Origin: Petunia secreta
Taxonomy: Eukaryota > Streptophyta > Magnoliopsida > Solanales > Solanaceae
DNA length: 64,000 nt
NCBI GenBank assembly: GCA_029990175.1
Contig: JARKIP010000010.1
Location: 46,618,001-46,682,000, forward strand
Reading direction: 5' to 3'
The notes beneath the pieces were generated by a model. That model saw only the letters and a program-made list of their open reading frames with translations. It made no database searches and was not told where the DNA came from. This document shows, one piece after another, positions 14,275 through 25,710 of this stretch (positions are counted from its first letter, which is position 1; each line of letters begins with the position of its first letter). The translations under genes and the position numbers were made by a program.

Positions 14275-14885
14275 CATAACATGTTTCTAAAACTGGTCTC
14301 TAGATATCGCCTTTGTAAAAGGATCAACTACCATTTTCAGCATAGGCATGTATTGTATTGGTACTTCACCACTTGCAACAATATTTCTCAAGTACTTATA
14401 CTTGGTGTCAATGTGTTTGGTCTTTTCATGATGCTAAGGATCTTTTACAAAATTAATAGTTGCCTGACCATCATAGTATAAAATTATGGATCCTTGAGGA
14501 TTCTTTGCAATATCTAGGTGCTCAAAGAATCTCTTCAATCAAACAGCTTCTTGTACTGCATATGTATAAGCTACGAACTCAGCTTCCATAGTCGAAAGAG
14601 CAATACAAGTTTGTTCTTACTTTTCTATGAAATGGCTCCACCATTAAGTAAGAAAGCATATCCAGATATTGACTTTCTCTAATCCAAGTCACCAGCTCGA
14701 TCGACATCTGTATAACCTCTCAACATCAAATCAGATCCACCATAGTATAGTGAATAGTCTGCAGTCCCTTTTAGGAATCGAAAAAACCTCTTCACTGCTT
14801 TCCAATGATCTCTTGTGGAATTGGATTGATACCTGTTAACTAGACCTATGGTATAAAAAATATCAGGGCGAGTGCACAACATAGC
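14275..14885 (-). pseudogene. Copia RNase H / end of RT (broken)
   Basis: On the minus strand the frame at 14679-14891 contains MYAMLCTRPDIFYTIGLVNR, a hallmark of the RT-to-RNase H junction in copia polyproteins. It is followed by a LKGTADYSLYYGG-type segment and, nearer 14280-14480, fragments of RNase H (LRNIVASGEVPIQY type). In-frame stops separate the pieces. The upstream part of RT continues at 16265 beyond the solo LTR. Confidence 0.85.
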
Positions 14886-14890
14886 GTACA

Positions 14891-16259
14891 TGATAGTTGT
14901 AAATTTTATATATTTTTAAATATATAATTTATTAAGTATATTAATACCTTTTATATAAAATATATAATATTATGTTCAATATGTGCAAATACTTCTATAA
15001 AATATTGCAGGAACAGAGAATGAAGAAAATAGAAGAAAATAGTGAGCATAGAAGAGTTGATAGCATCCACCGTGGAAAAGGAAGACAACAAATGCATAAT
15101 GAAATACAGTAATGGCATTATTGATTCAGAAATGGCATTATTGTTCTAGTAATGGGGTTATTGATCCAGAAATAGCATTACTATACCAGTGATAGAGTTA
15201 CTGATCCAATAATGGCATTACTAATCAGTGATGGCATTATTAGATCCAGTAATGGTATTACTGGAGTTTTGGTCGGGCTCAACTTTCTATAAATAGGTCC
15301 GATCCTTTAGTAAAATGAGGAGAGATCCTATCTTCTGTGTAAAAACACGTCTCTCTATTGGCTTTGTTTTAGCTTTATAAATTATTTCTTCTTTGTATGA
15401 ATTTTATTTTCTTTTCTCCATAATAGAGTAATTTTCTTTGGTTAGGATATTAGTTGAAGCTTGATAAAGTTTTTATAATGGAAGTCTTGATTTTATTATA
15501 TTCTTATGTTGAGGTTTTCTCTTTATCATCTTTATACACCAGGATTAACCATAATCTTTATATTATTTCTTTCAATTCTAATTCTCACGGAGGAGTTGAC
15601 TCAAATAAGATTATTGATTTAGTAAAAGCTAATCTAAAGAGGTTTTTGCTCACTTGGTGTACTCAACTAAGATACTTCTTGTTTAAATCATTACTTTAGT
15701 CTGTTAACTACACTAATCGAAAGAGGTGTTATTAATCAATTAATGTCACTGACTTCAATAAATTAATCGCATAAGCGCGAGTGGTGCTATTAATATATTT
15801 TAGTTAAGTGAAGTGGTTGTATTGGAAATAAATAATTATTATTTAAACAAGGTCTCTGTTTCACTGTCAATCGATTAACTACATTAACCAAAAGAGGTGT
15901 TATTAATTGGTTTCTTTTATGTAATTTGGTTGTATTAGAAATAAGCGATCATGTCATTAAACAGAGAACAAATAATGAAATTTTGATTTTATTATAACAG
16001 TTTTATCTTGTTGATTCAAAGTATCTCAACCTTTATCTTTTATTTACTTTAAAAAATCCATAAAATATTTACTCTAATGTTATTTAATTTTTAGGACTAT
16101 TAAACAATTCTCATATCACCAACTTGATTCTCTCAAATAGTGACAAAGATAATATAAATCTGTAGCCAAGGTGGTTCAAATCTCTGTGGGACGATATCTT
16201 AAACTATACTATAATTTGACAGAGTACGAGTATAAAATCCTATACTCTTATAGCTCGTC
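14891..16259. mobile_element. Solo LTR inserted in the copia RT gene
   Basis: The insert begins TGATAG and ends GTCA (TG...CA) and is flanked on both sides by gtaca (14886-14890 and 16260-16264), a perfect 5-bp target duplication. No internal region or second LTR is present, so it is the product of LTR-LTR recombination. It contains a TATA-like tataaata near 15289, a minisatellite at about 15110-15262 and a repeated aaagaggtgttattaat block (15719 and 15883). The copia coding sequence continues in frame on either side of the duplicated site. The family is not identified. Confidence 0.88.
15110..15262. repeat. Minisatellite within the solo LTR
   Basis: Degenerate copies of a unit of about 16-18 bp, (c)agtaatggcattattgatc, run head to tail with variants such as agaaatggcatt and agtgatagagtt. 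About eight units are visible. Confidence 0.8.
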
Positions 16260-16264
16260 AGTAC

Positions 16265-17563
16265 ATCAAGCTCCCGATATCACTTGAGTATGGAACTCGA
16301 GACATTTCTCCCTTTTCTTTTTTGAGTCTGTGGACACATTTCAAAGCATAAAGCTTCACCTTTTGCTACAAGAGTATCCATGGGTTTGCAGTCACTCATT
16401 CGAAAGTGTTCCAAAATTTTCTTTATATATGTTTCTTAAGACAGACTCAATAAATTCTTGGAACGGTTTCTTTGGATCTTAACTCTAAGAATATAGTCTG
16501 CTTCTCCCATATCTTTCATGTCAAATGACCTTGAAAGCCATGACTTGATGATCTTTTAGGTACTCCAAATTATTTCTATCTATCAATATATCATCCACAT
16601 AAAGAAAAAGAATTACAAACATATCATTGGACCTTTTAACATAAATACAATGGTCTTCATCAAACATAGTAAAATCATATGAGATCATTTCTTTTTAAAA
16701 TCTCAAGTACCATTGGCTTGAAGACTGCTTTAGACCATAAATAGACCTTTTCAATTTACAGACCTTATTTTCTTGGCCCTTAACGATGAAACCTACAGGT
16801 TGTTCCATGTAGATCTCCTCGTTCAGTTCTTCATTGAGAAAAGCTGTCTTTACATTCATTTGGTGTAATTCTAGATCCAAACATGCAACAATAGCTAAAA
16901 GTAAGCGAATTGAGGTAAACTTCACAACTGGCGAAAAAGTATCCTCATAATCAAACCTGCTTGTTGAGTAAAGACTTTTGCTAGCAGTTGTGCCTTGTAT
17001 CTTTCTATGGATCCATCCGCTTTGCGTTTAATTTTCAGAACCCATTTATTCTTAATTGTTTTACGCTCAGGCTGAAGATCAACTAAGTCCCAGACTTTGT
17101 TGGTTCTCATGGACTCTAACTCTTCTTTCATTGCTTTCATCCATTCATCATTTTCAGGGCTCGATAAAGCCTCGGCAACGAAATTTGGCTCATTCACTTC
17201 AGAAGCCGACACCAGGAAAACGTAATCCTCAATGTCATAGGTAGGTTTAGGTACACCTTTCCTGGTACTCTTTCTTAGTTGAGATTCAGATTCACAAGAA
17301 TGATCTTGCATTAGAAAGCTCCCACTCGGATCAACAACATACTCTTGGTCAATTAGATCATCAAATGTGTCAGAAGACTCTTGCTGACCATCTGAGTTCA
17401 ACATTTCATAAAGAGGCTCTCCATCCTTTACTTCACCCTTCTTAGGAAAATTATTTTCTAAAAATGTGGCATCTCGTGATCCAATCTCAATAACACTTTC
17501 ATCCTCCAATTCACCAATGAACACGTACCCTTTGGAGTGTTCTGAGTATCTTATAAAGCTCAT
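16265..17563 (-). pseudogene. Copia reverse transcriptase (5' part, broken)
   Basis: The minus-strand frame at 16922-17563 covers the variable region and start of RT (the NKWVLKIKRKADGSIERYKA block). 16695-16925 continues with VKTAFLNEELNEEIYMEQPVG and KLKRSIYGLKQSS. The catalytic YVDD lies near 16590-16600 within LFLYVDDILI and is intact. A frameshift near 16922 and stops below 16690 interrupt it, and the frame then runs into the solo LTR at 16259. Confidence 0.9.
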
Positions 17564-18735
17564 TTCCTGCCTTTTGGACCGATTTTACCAAACTTATTAA
17601 AAGAATCTCTGATAAATGCAGCACAACCCCAAGGTCGTAAATAATCCAAGTTTGGTTTCTGGCTGGTCCATAGCTCATAAGGAGTGGAAGGAACTGACTT
17701 AGAAGACACTCTATTTAATATATAGGCCATAGTTAATAATGAATCTCCCCAAAAGGAGATAGGTAAATTAGCTTGCGCCATCATGGACCTTGTCATATCC
17801 AATAGAGTTCTATTCCTCCTTTCAGCTACACCATTTTGCTGAGATGTACAAGGAATAATTAATTGTCTGGTGATTCCTTTTTCACTACTTAATTCATTAA
17901 ATTATCATGATAGATATTTACGCCCTCTATCAGTTCTTAGATTTTTTATACTCATGTCTAATTGATTCTCAACTTCATTCATGTAATGTTTGAAGCACTC
18001 AAGTGCTTCAGATTTATAAGAAATCAAATAAACATAACCAAAACGCATGAAATCATTAACAGACATAATGAAATACAAGGCACCCGATCTTGCCTTCACG
18101 TTCATTGGACCATAAATATCTGAATGGATTAATTGCAATGGGAAGTCAGCTCTTTTAGCCTTCCCAAAAGATTTACGTGTAATCTTTCCGGCAAGATATT
18201 GTTCGCAAGTTGGCATTTCAATTTTCGAGAAAGAACTCAAGTGTCCTTTCTTAACCAATCTATTCATTCGATTTTGTCCAATGTGACCTAATCTAGCATG
18301 CCATGTAATAATATCAACATCTCTATTACTAGAAGAACATGCCATAACACAACGATCCACATAATAGTCATAAGTAAAAGGATTAGAACTTAACATAAAG
18401 AAATCATCATAAAGATGTCCAGAACCATAAAAGATATTGTCTATAGTAATTCTCACAACATTGCGACTAAAATTCAAACAGAAACCTAAATTAAGAAGAA
18501 CAGACACAGATATTCAGTTCCGTTGAATTTCTGGAGCATATAGGACGTCATGCAACATCAAAGTACGAACACCACGCAAGTCAATCCTGCAAGTGCCAAG
18601 ACCTTTGACTTAAACCTTCGCATTATTTCCTATATATATCCACCTTGATCCAGATGGAACTCGATGGTACTCCACAAACGCTTCTCGATCACGGGTCACA
18701 TGATCGGTGGCCCCTGAGTCTAAAATCCACACAGG
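17564..18735 (-). pseudogene. Copia protease and integrase (broken)
   Basis: Near 18700-18735 the minus strand encodes LDSGATDHV, the aspartic protease motif. The GAG-pre-integrase follows (ITWHARLGHIGQNRMNRL, H and H of the zinc site). The usual paired Cys is CEQY here, so one cysteine is replaced by tyrosine. The integrase core continues with HSDIYGPM and LRTDRG, and a later frame (17560-17802) carries NLPISFWGDSLLTMAYILNR. Stops and frameshifts near 17805-17905 and 18508 break the polyprotein. Confidence 0.9.
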
Positions 18736-19641
18736 ATAAGATTCAGTTAATAAAAATGTGCTAGAAACAAATGCATTTTGAAATGCTACCTTTTCGGCTC
18801 AGTGCATTCACGAGCAAAGTATTCTGGCACTTGGCAGTTGTAGCATTTCATCTTGCTCTTATCTTTCTTCTTAAAGAACCGCTTTTCCTTCTTGGAGTTC
18901 GATTTTCTCTTTTCTTTGAGGGTCCCTCACCAGTCTCCTTGCCCTTTCCGTCTTTCTTCCAGTCATTTTTGCGCTTGAATCCTGAAGTCTTTTTACCACT
19001 TGATTCTGCCACATAGGCAGTCGGTATAGCTTTTGCAGTACCAAGCCGCTCATCTTCAAGCTCAGTATGTCGGGCAACATCAGTAAAAGTTTTGATGTTG
19101 TCGTTGTGGATCAGTTTACTTTTAGATGTTCCCAATTGTTGGAAAGAGACTGGATCACTGCCTGAACCTGCTACTCATCAGAGAGAATATGACTAACACT
19201 TTTGAGTTGAGCTATCATGTTTGACATCACCCTAAGGTGTTGTTTGATACTTTGGTCATGACGCTTCTTGTAAGTGTCAAATTTGATAGTCAGCTGTCTA
19301 AGGCGGGTCACAGTAGTACCCCCATATGTTTCTCTTAAATGCGAGCACATGGCATGAGCAGTAGGAAATTGTTCACATTCATGAATGAAATCATCCACAG
19401 CTGAGCTTACAATGATTCCACGAGCAGTAACATCTTTCTTTTTCTAGGAATTGTAAGCCTCAAGATCTCTCATATGTTGGGAAGTGTTACCCTCTAATGG
19501 GCAATCCATGACATGGTTAATGGCTTCTAGAGCATCTTACTCTTCCAGCACATACCACATTTTGCGGCTCCAAATATCATAAGTTTTGCGGTTCAGTTTG
19601 TCACCCTTGTTTAAGTCAGCAATGATAGTTTTTGATGTCAT
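18736..19641 (-). pseudogene. Copia gag (broken)
   Basis: The start codon is at 19641 (MTSKTIIADLNKGDKLN on the minus strand), about 650 bp inside the 5' LTR. Further blocks are VDDFIHECEQFPTAHAMCSH and LRETYGGTTVTRLRQLTIKF. A lysine-rich stretch follows, then the zinc knuckle near 18790-18850 (CYNC ... FARECTEP), where the histidine of CX2CX4HX4C is replaced by tyrosine. At least two frame interruptions occur (near 19440 and 19140). Confidence 0.88.
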
Positions 19642-20290
19642 AGTATGTTAAATGAAACAATAATGCAAGTGTATTTATTACTCATTATTCTCGCATGTGC
19701 TATACACACTTAGGCAAATCAATTAAATAAAATATTAATTTTACACTTAGTATAGAATCGAAATGTTACTATATTTCCATTCATCATCTACAGCTAAATG
19801 TTCAACTAAAATTTTACAAAATTATTTCTCATAGTATGTATTACGTCAAGATTTTCAATTTCATGTCATTCTTATCTTAAGTACCACACATAAAAATAAA
19901 TATGTAAAATGACATGTAATCTTGCAAACAAATAACGTAGTTTCATTAATAAAAATAAATTACAAGTAGTTAAAGAGATGATTCTCCCAGTCGGCTTCAA
20001 ATATATGAATATACACCCAAAAAGGTTTACTTGGCCAAACGTCGTGATAAATCTCATTTAAAATACTACCCAAAGGTTCTCCAAGGGAATCTACTAAAAT
20101 TGCTAAAGCTTCCCAATCCGAAAAAGAAAAAGGCAATCCAAGACTAATAGAACCTTGTTTTTCTTCTATCATTGTCACGCCACAACCATCACAGAAAAAA
20201 ATTGTAACTACAGTAAAGATGGACTCATTCCACTACTGTAATTTTATTTAATTAATTGAAGGCAGATGAGACTAGAAAATAAATAACCTG

Positions 20291-20302
20291 GCTCTGATAC
20301 CA
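20291..20302 (-). other. Copia primer binding site (tRNA-iMet)
   Basis: The minus strand reads TGGTATCAGAGC beside the 5' LTR, the complement of the initiator tRNA-Met 3' end that is standard for plant LTR elements. Confidence 0.9.
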
Positions 20303-20304
20303 AT

Positions 20305-20654
20305 TGTTAGGAATTAAATTCCATAATAGGAGCAAATTTGCGTACCTGTCAACGTAATCAACACAGCGGAAGATCGTTGGATGTTTTTCCACGTCAGACT
20401 TCGAATCACGAGAAAACAAAGTGAAATTGCCACCAATTAAATGCCCTACTTTTGTGTCTTTTAGGATGAGAATAAGTAGAGAGATTGTTCTGAAGTTCTT
20501 TAGAAAAGAAGAAAAATAACTCCCCTACTCCCCACTTCTGCATGTTTACTTATTGGAGTAAGTATAGGGGACGTGTTAACTCCTTTTAACCACAATCTCT
20601 TATCTCTCCTAACCCGATCGGGTCAGCCCACTCGGGGCGACCAATATTCCTACA
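20305..20654 (-). repeat. Copia 5' LTR
   Basis: It begins tgttagga and ends tcctaca and pairs with the left LTR. It is the 5' LTR of the minus-strand element because the primer binding site lies immediately left of it. Confidence 0.9.
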
Positions 20655-20987
20655 CTGTAAAACAAACCGCATAATTAGGAAACATTAATGTTAAAAAGGC
20701 ACAAGTTAGGTTGCCTAAATACTTTGACCAGTTTCCACGTAGATTGGTACCACCCTAGTGAAAAATACTTTTAAATCACGATAGTATACAATAACAAATT
20801 CATACCATAAGTGTCCAAATGAGCCAACTAAAGTTAAATGAGTATACGGTTACAGTGAGGCAAACTTAAAGCCCCAGCTATGATCTTGTGATCTATAAGG
20901 TGCAACTTAGTTATCAAGCTTTGATGAATTTATACGCTATATATAAATTATTTCTGTGTGATCTTAAGAGTAATACTCATTAAAAAA
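20655..20987. other. Unassigned spacer
   Basis: No gene or clear repeat is seen between the copia element and family copy A. Confidence 0.4.
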
Positions 20988-23476
20988 TAAAGAGATTTTT
21001 ACACTTTGTACCTATCCATGTTATAGTAATTACTCGTCATATCCAATCCAAACTTTGTACCTATTTTTCTCAAAATAATTACCCGTATACCCATTTTCCT
21101 ATCCCCTAAACACCAATTCTCAGGTCATTTCAAGCAGAAGATTTTTCTAGCAGTGCCCTACACCCACTTCACCAAATTGCATAAACACCTATTCACAAAT
21201 TAATTCTCGAACAATGGCTTAAAGAAGAAGAACTTATTCTCAACAAATCAACAAATTGGTCGCTGATATTCATCGTTTTCTCTTTTCTATTTTTTGTCTT
21301 TTTCTAATAAGCCGTCATTCTTCATCTCCACTATTGTTGAACTTGAAGCTTTTGAATATGAAATTTTATTTATTTTAATTTATTGTTTGATTCGAAATAG
21401 GTGTTGCTAAATATTACTTGTGCTATTTTGAGGAATTTCTTAACAAAATTTGGTCGCATTTGGAGTTGATTTGAGGTGTTTGTGAGATAAGTTTTGAATA
21501 TCCACCATTGTTGAACTTTAGCTTTTGAATATGAAATTCTTATTTTTAATTTATTATTTGATTCGAAGTGGGTGTTGCGAAATATTTTCTCTAGGATCTT
21601 TGGAATGTTGATGTTAAAATTTGGTCTTATTTGGAGTCAATTTTAGGTGATTGAAATCAAAATTTTTATGCTGCAAATAAAAAAAAAAACTGCATAATTA
21701 AATTGTATACCATATTAGTATATTGTTACAATTTATATAATAATACATTGCTGTAGTGTACAGTTTACTACACGTGTACTGCAATTGTATACTGCAGTAA
21801 AATACTGTTATAATTTACTGAAACAATATGCTGCTATAGTATACAGTTTACTACAACTGTATACTTTTGAGCTGAAAATTAAAGAACAATTACTTGCGAA
21901 AAAGTGTATACTGCAACAATATACTTCAATTGTATACTGCTATTATAGTATACAGTTTAGTGTAACGGTATGCTTTAATAACTGGATTTGTATACTCCTA
22001 TATTATATACTATTTTATATTTAACTCGAAGTGTGAGCTGCTATAAAATAAATATTATTTTGAATTTTATTATTGTATACTCTTTTAGTATGCCTCTTTG
22101 TCTTTGGATGTGTGATCTATTATCGAATAAATGAATATTTCAAATTTATTATTTTAAATATTGTACACCTTTTTGGTATATTATATACTTTTTTAGTATA
22201 TCTTTTCGTGTTTGATTTGAAGAGTGTGAGATGTTATCGAACAAATGGATGTTTCGATTTTTGTTGTTTTAGACCCTCTATACAATTTTGGTATACTGTA
22301 TACTCTTTTAGTATACCTCTTCGTATTTGGATGTGTGATCTATTATCGAACAAATGAATGTTTCAAATTTTATTATTTTGAGTATTGTATTCCTTTTTGG
22401 TATACACCTTTTTGTATTTGAATTTTGTTGTTTTAAATACAATATACTTTTTTGATATATCGTCTATTCTTTTAGTATACATTCTATTTTCTATTGTATA
22501 CTTTTATAGTATACAATATACCTTATTGGCATGCTATTGTGTTGAAGTTTAATATTATTATAAACTCTTGTGGTATATAATATATTATATTGATATATTA
22601 ATAATAAAGTAAAAAAGGTACATAATATCAGTTATGCCTTCTCAGGATAGAAATTTTTTTATACTTAAAAAAGACCAAAAAAGAAAAAAAATTACACTAT
22701 ATTACTTATTTTTTAATAATTTTTAGGTAATTTATAATTTTATTAATCACATGAAAGTCAATTTTATTTTTTATCGGCTAAAAATAACAATAAAAAATAA
22801 AAGGGTATACTTTATCAATTACATTTTTTATACAAAAATAAGAAAATAAAAAGAAATAAGAAAAGTTATAAATATATCCATTATTTTGTATACAATATAC
22901 CTTTTTGGTATACGACATTCTCTTTTGACATATACCTTTTTGTAATTGGATAAAAGTATGAGTTCCTATCGATCAAATGAATCTTTCAAAAAAAGGTTAT
23001 ACTATATTAGTTATTTTTTATCACTTATATAATGAAAAATAAAATTAAAGAAAAAAAAAGAAAAAAAATGTATACTATATCTATTAGTTTTAGCACTAAT
23101 ATTGAAAAAAAAAAGTAAAAAAAGAAAAAGAATAATTAATAGAAAGATTAACAGAAAAATATATACTATCTTAATTAGTGAAAAATAATTAATAGAAGGA
23201 TTAAAAGAAAAAGATATACTATCTTAATTTATTTTTACTAATATTAAGAAGAAAAAAGAGAAAAAAGGTAAAGACAAATTAAACTAAAGAAAGGGAAAAA
23301 AAGTGAATGAAATTTAAAAAAATGACACATATAATTAAAAGAAAGATTATGGAAATCATTGAATTGAATTAGAAAGGACAAATAAAAAGCAAAGGAAAAG
23401 GGAAAAGAATGAAAACGTATTGGGCTCAAATTGGGAAAATGTGGGCCTGGTATGACTCGGGTATTGCGGATAATAA
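20988..23476 (+). mobile_element. Satellite-bearing element, copy A
   Basis: The copy opens with gatttttacactttgtacct and several TACCC-type motifs. It then has a unique segment with two similar blocks (gaacttgaagcttttgaata at 21339 and a relative at 21513), a GTATAC-rich zone (21700-22560), about three 110-bp monomers (22060-22460) and an A/G-rich tract (23030-23420). It ends in a gggctca ... cggataataattttagggg region. The same order is found in C and D. It has no transposase. Its right end abuts, or is cut by, copy B. Confidence 0.65.
22060..22560 (+). repeat. GTATAC satellite monomers in copy A
   Basis: Blocks with gtgtgatctattatcgaa / gtgagatgttatcgaaca recur near 22108, 22220 and 22330 (about 110-bp steps), each with gtatactcttttagtatac-like palindromes. 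They are the same monomer as in B and C, in + orientation. Confidence 0.75.
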
Positions 23477-23599
23477 TTTTAGGGGATTTACAAAAATACA
23501 TATACATCCTATTTTCTTTACATGACTCTATTCATTACATTTATACTCATAATTTATTTACACTCTATACCCATTAGCTAATTACCTTCTTATTTTGAG

Positions 23600-23870
23600 G
23601 CATAAAATAAGCAACTCAAGTTTCCCTCTCTCTGTCATATCTTATATATTATTTTTTTCTCCTTTTTTTTTTGTCATTCTTTTATTATTCTTTTCTCCTT
23701 CTCTGTTTTCACTATTCTTTATTTTTTTTATTTTTCTACTTTTTATTCTTTTTTTTCTATTTTCTTTCTTTTGTTCTTTCTCCTATTTCTAGCACTATTC
23801 ATGTCTCCCATTTTTTTATTTAATTTCTTTCTCCATAGTCTTATTATACTTTTTTTTTTCCAAAAAGGCA
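23600..23870. repeat. T/C-rich tract of copy B
   Basis: This is an almost pure pyrimidine stretch with ttctttt and ttttttct runs, the complement of the A/G tract of copy C (33800-34020). Frames across it are low-complexity. Confidence 0.8.
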
Positions 23871-23889
23871 TATTTTGTTCACAAATACA

Positions 23890-25710
23890 TAAATTGAAAT
23901 ATTTTATTTGCTCAATAGTATTTCGCACTTTTATCTAAACATAAAACGGTATACCAAAAGAGTATATGATATACAAAAAAAATATACTTCTTTAAAAATA
24001 ATAAAAATTAAAATATTTAAGTGCTCTGAAACATCTCGCACTTTGATCCGAACATAACAAGGTATACCGAAAGAGAATACAGTATACCAGAAACGTATAT
24101 TTTGTTCAAAATAACAACAATCGAAATACTCATTTGCTCGATAACATCGCAAATTTTGATCCAAACGCAAAAGGATATACCAAAAGAGTATACAATATAT
24201 CAAAAAGGTATACTTGTTTAAAAATAATAAAAATTAAAATATCTATGTCTTCTGAAACATTTTGCACTTCGATCCAAATACGAAAGGGTAGGCCGGAAGA
24301 GTATACAGTATGCCAAAAGGATATACTTTGTTCAAAACAACAAAAACTGAAATATTTATTCGCTCCATGGTATCACACTTTGATCCAAACACAAAAAGTT
24401 ATACAGTATACCAAAATGGTATACTTTGTTCAAAACAACAAAAACTGAAATATTTATTCGCTCGGTAGCATCGCGCACTTTGATCTAAATACAAAAAGGT
24501 ATACCATAAGAGTATACAATATACCAAAAGGGTATACTTTGTTCAAAACAATAAAACTGAAATATTTATTCGCTCGGTAGCATCACACACTTTGATCCAA
24601 ACACAAAAGGGTATACCATAAGAGTATACAGTATACCAAAATGGTATGCTTTGTTCAAAACAACAAAAACTGAAATATTTATTCGCTCAGTAGCATCGCG
24701 CACTTTGATTCAAACACAAAAGGGTATACTGAAAGAGTATACAATATACCAAAAGAGTACACAATATACCAAAAAGGTATACTTCTTTAAAAATAATAAA
24801 AATTAAAATATCTATGTCTTCTTAAACATTTTGCACTTCGATCCAAATACAAAAGGGTATACCGGAAGAGTATACATTATACCAAAAGGGTATTGTTCAA
24901 AACAACAAAAACTGAAATATTTATTCGCTCGGTAGCATCGCGCACTTTGATCCAAACACAACAGGGTATAGCGGAAGAGTATACAGTATACCAAAAGGGT
25001 ATACTTTGTTCAAAACAACATAAACTAAAATATTTATTCGCTCGGTAGCATCGCACACTTTGATCCAAACACAAAAGGGTAAACTGAAAGAGTATATAGT
25101 ATACCTAAAGGGTATACTTTGTTCAAAACAACAAAAATTGAAATATTTATTCGCTCGATAGGGTCACACACTCTAATGAAAATACAAAAGGGTATACCGG
25201 AAGAGTATAAAGTATACCAAAATGGCATACTTTGTTCAAAACAATAAAAACTGAAATATTTATTTCATCGATAACATCTCACACTTTGACCCACACAAAA
25301 ACGGTTATACCAAAAGAGTATATAGTATACCAAAAAAGGTATACTTTGTTCAAAGCAATAAAAACTTAAATATCTATTTGCTCGTTAGCCTCACACACTT
25401 TGATTTAAACACAAAAGGGTATTAAAAGAGTATACGATATACCAAAAAGGTGTACTTCGTTAAAAATAATAGAAGTTAAAATATTTATGTGTTCTGTATC
25501 ATCTTGCATATCGATCCTACCAAATGCAAAAGATATATCAAAAGAGTATACAGTATACCAAAAAGGTATACTTTATTCAAAATAACAAAAAAAGAAATAC
25601 TTATCTGCTCGATATCATCGCACATTTTGATCCAAACATAAAAAGATATAGAAAAAGAATATACAATATACCAAAAAGGTATATTTAGTTAAAAATAATA
25701 AAAGTTATAA
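23890..25710 (-). repeat. 113-bp GTATAC satellite array (copy B)
   Basis: The landmark ttcgctcggtagcatcgc and its variants recur at about 23906, 24133, 24359, 24457, 24569, 24682, 24923, 25037, 25150, 25264, 25378 and 25603. Steps are about 113 bp in the middle and about 226 bp at the edges, where a second monomer type (acattttgcacttcgatcc) alternates. Each monomer carries inverted pairs such as gtataccaaaagagtatac. About 16 monomers are present. Confidence 0.9.

Larger units (their letters stand above)
12833..20654 (-). mobile_element. Degraded Ty1-copia LTR retrotransposon
   Basis: Two related LTRs (12833-13201 and 20305-20654) bound an internal region that reads, on the minus strand, gag, zinc knuckle, protease, integrase, reverse transcriptase and RNase H. 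That is the Ty1-copia order, with integrase before RT. A tRNA-iMet primer site lies inside the right LTR and a purine tract (aagtgggagat on the minus strand) inside the left one, confirming orientation. Reading frames are broken by stops and frameshifts, and RT is split by a solo LTR. The flanks (ttata left, ctgta right) do not form a visible target duplication. It is presumably defective. Confidence 0.93.

Noticed and set aside
12833..20654. Target-site duplication for the copia element
   Set aside because: The flanks ttata and ctgta do not match.
23931..25228. Minus-strand frames with repeated RCYRANKYFSFCCFEQ-like peptides
   Set aside because: The peptide repeat mirrors the 113-bp DNA monomer (113 is not a multiple of three, so frames drift) and there is no known protein.
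23890..25710. CRISPR-like array
   Set aside because: The regular repeats are in a plant nuclear context, repeat and spacer are not distinct, and there are no cas genes.
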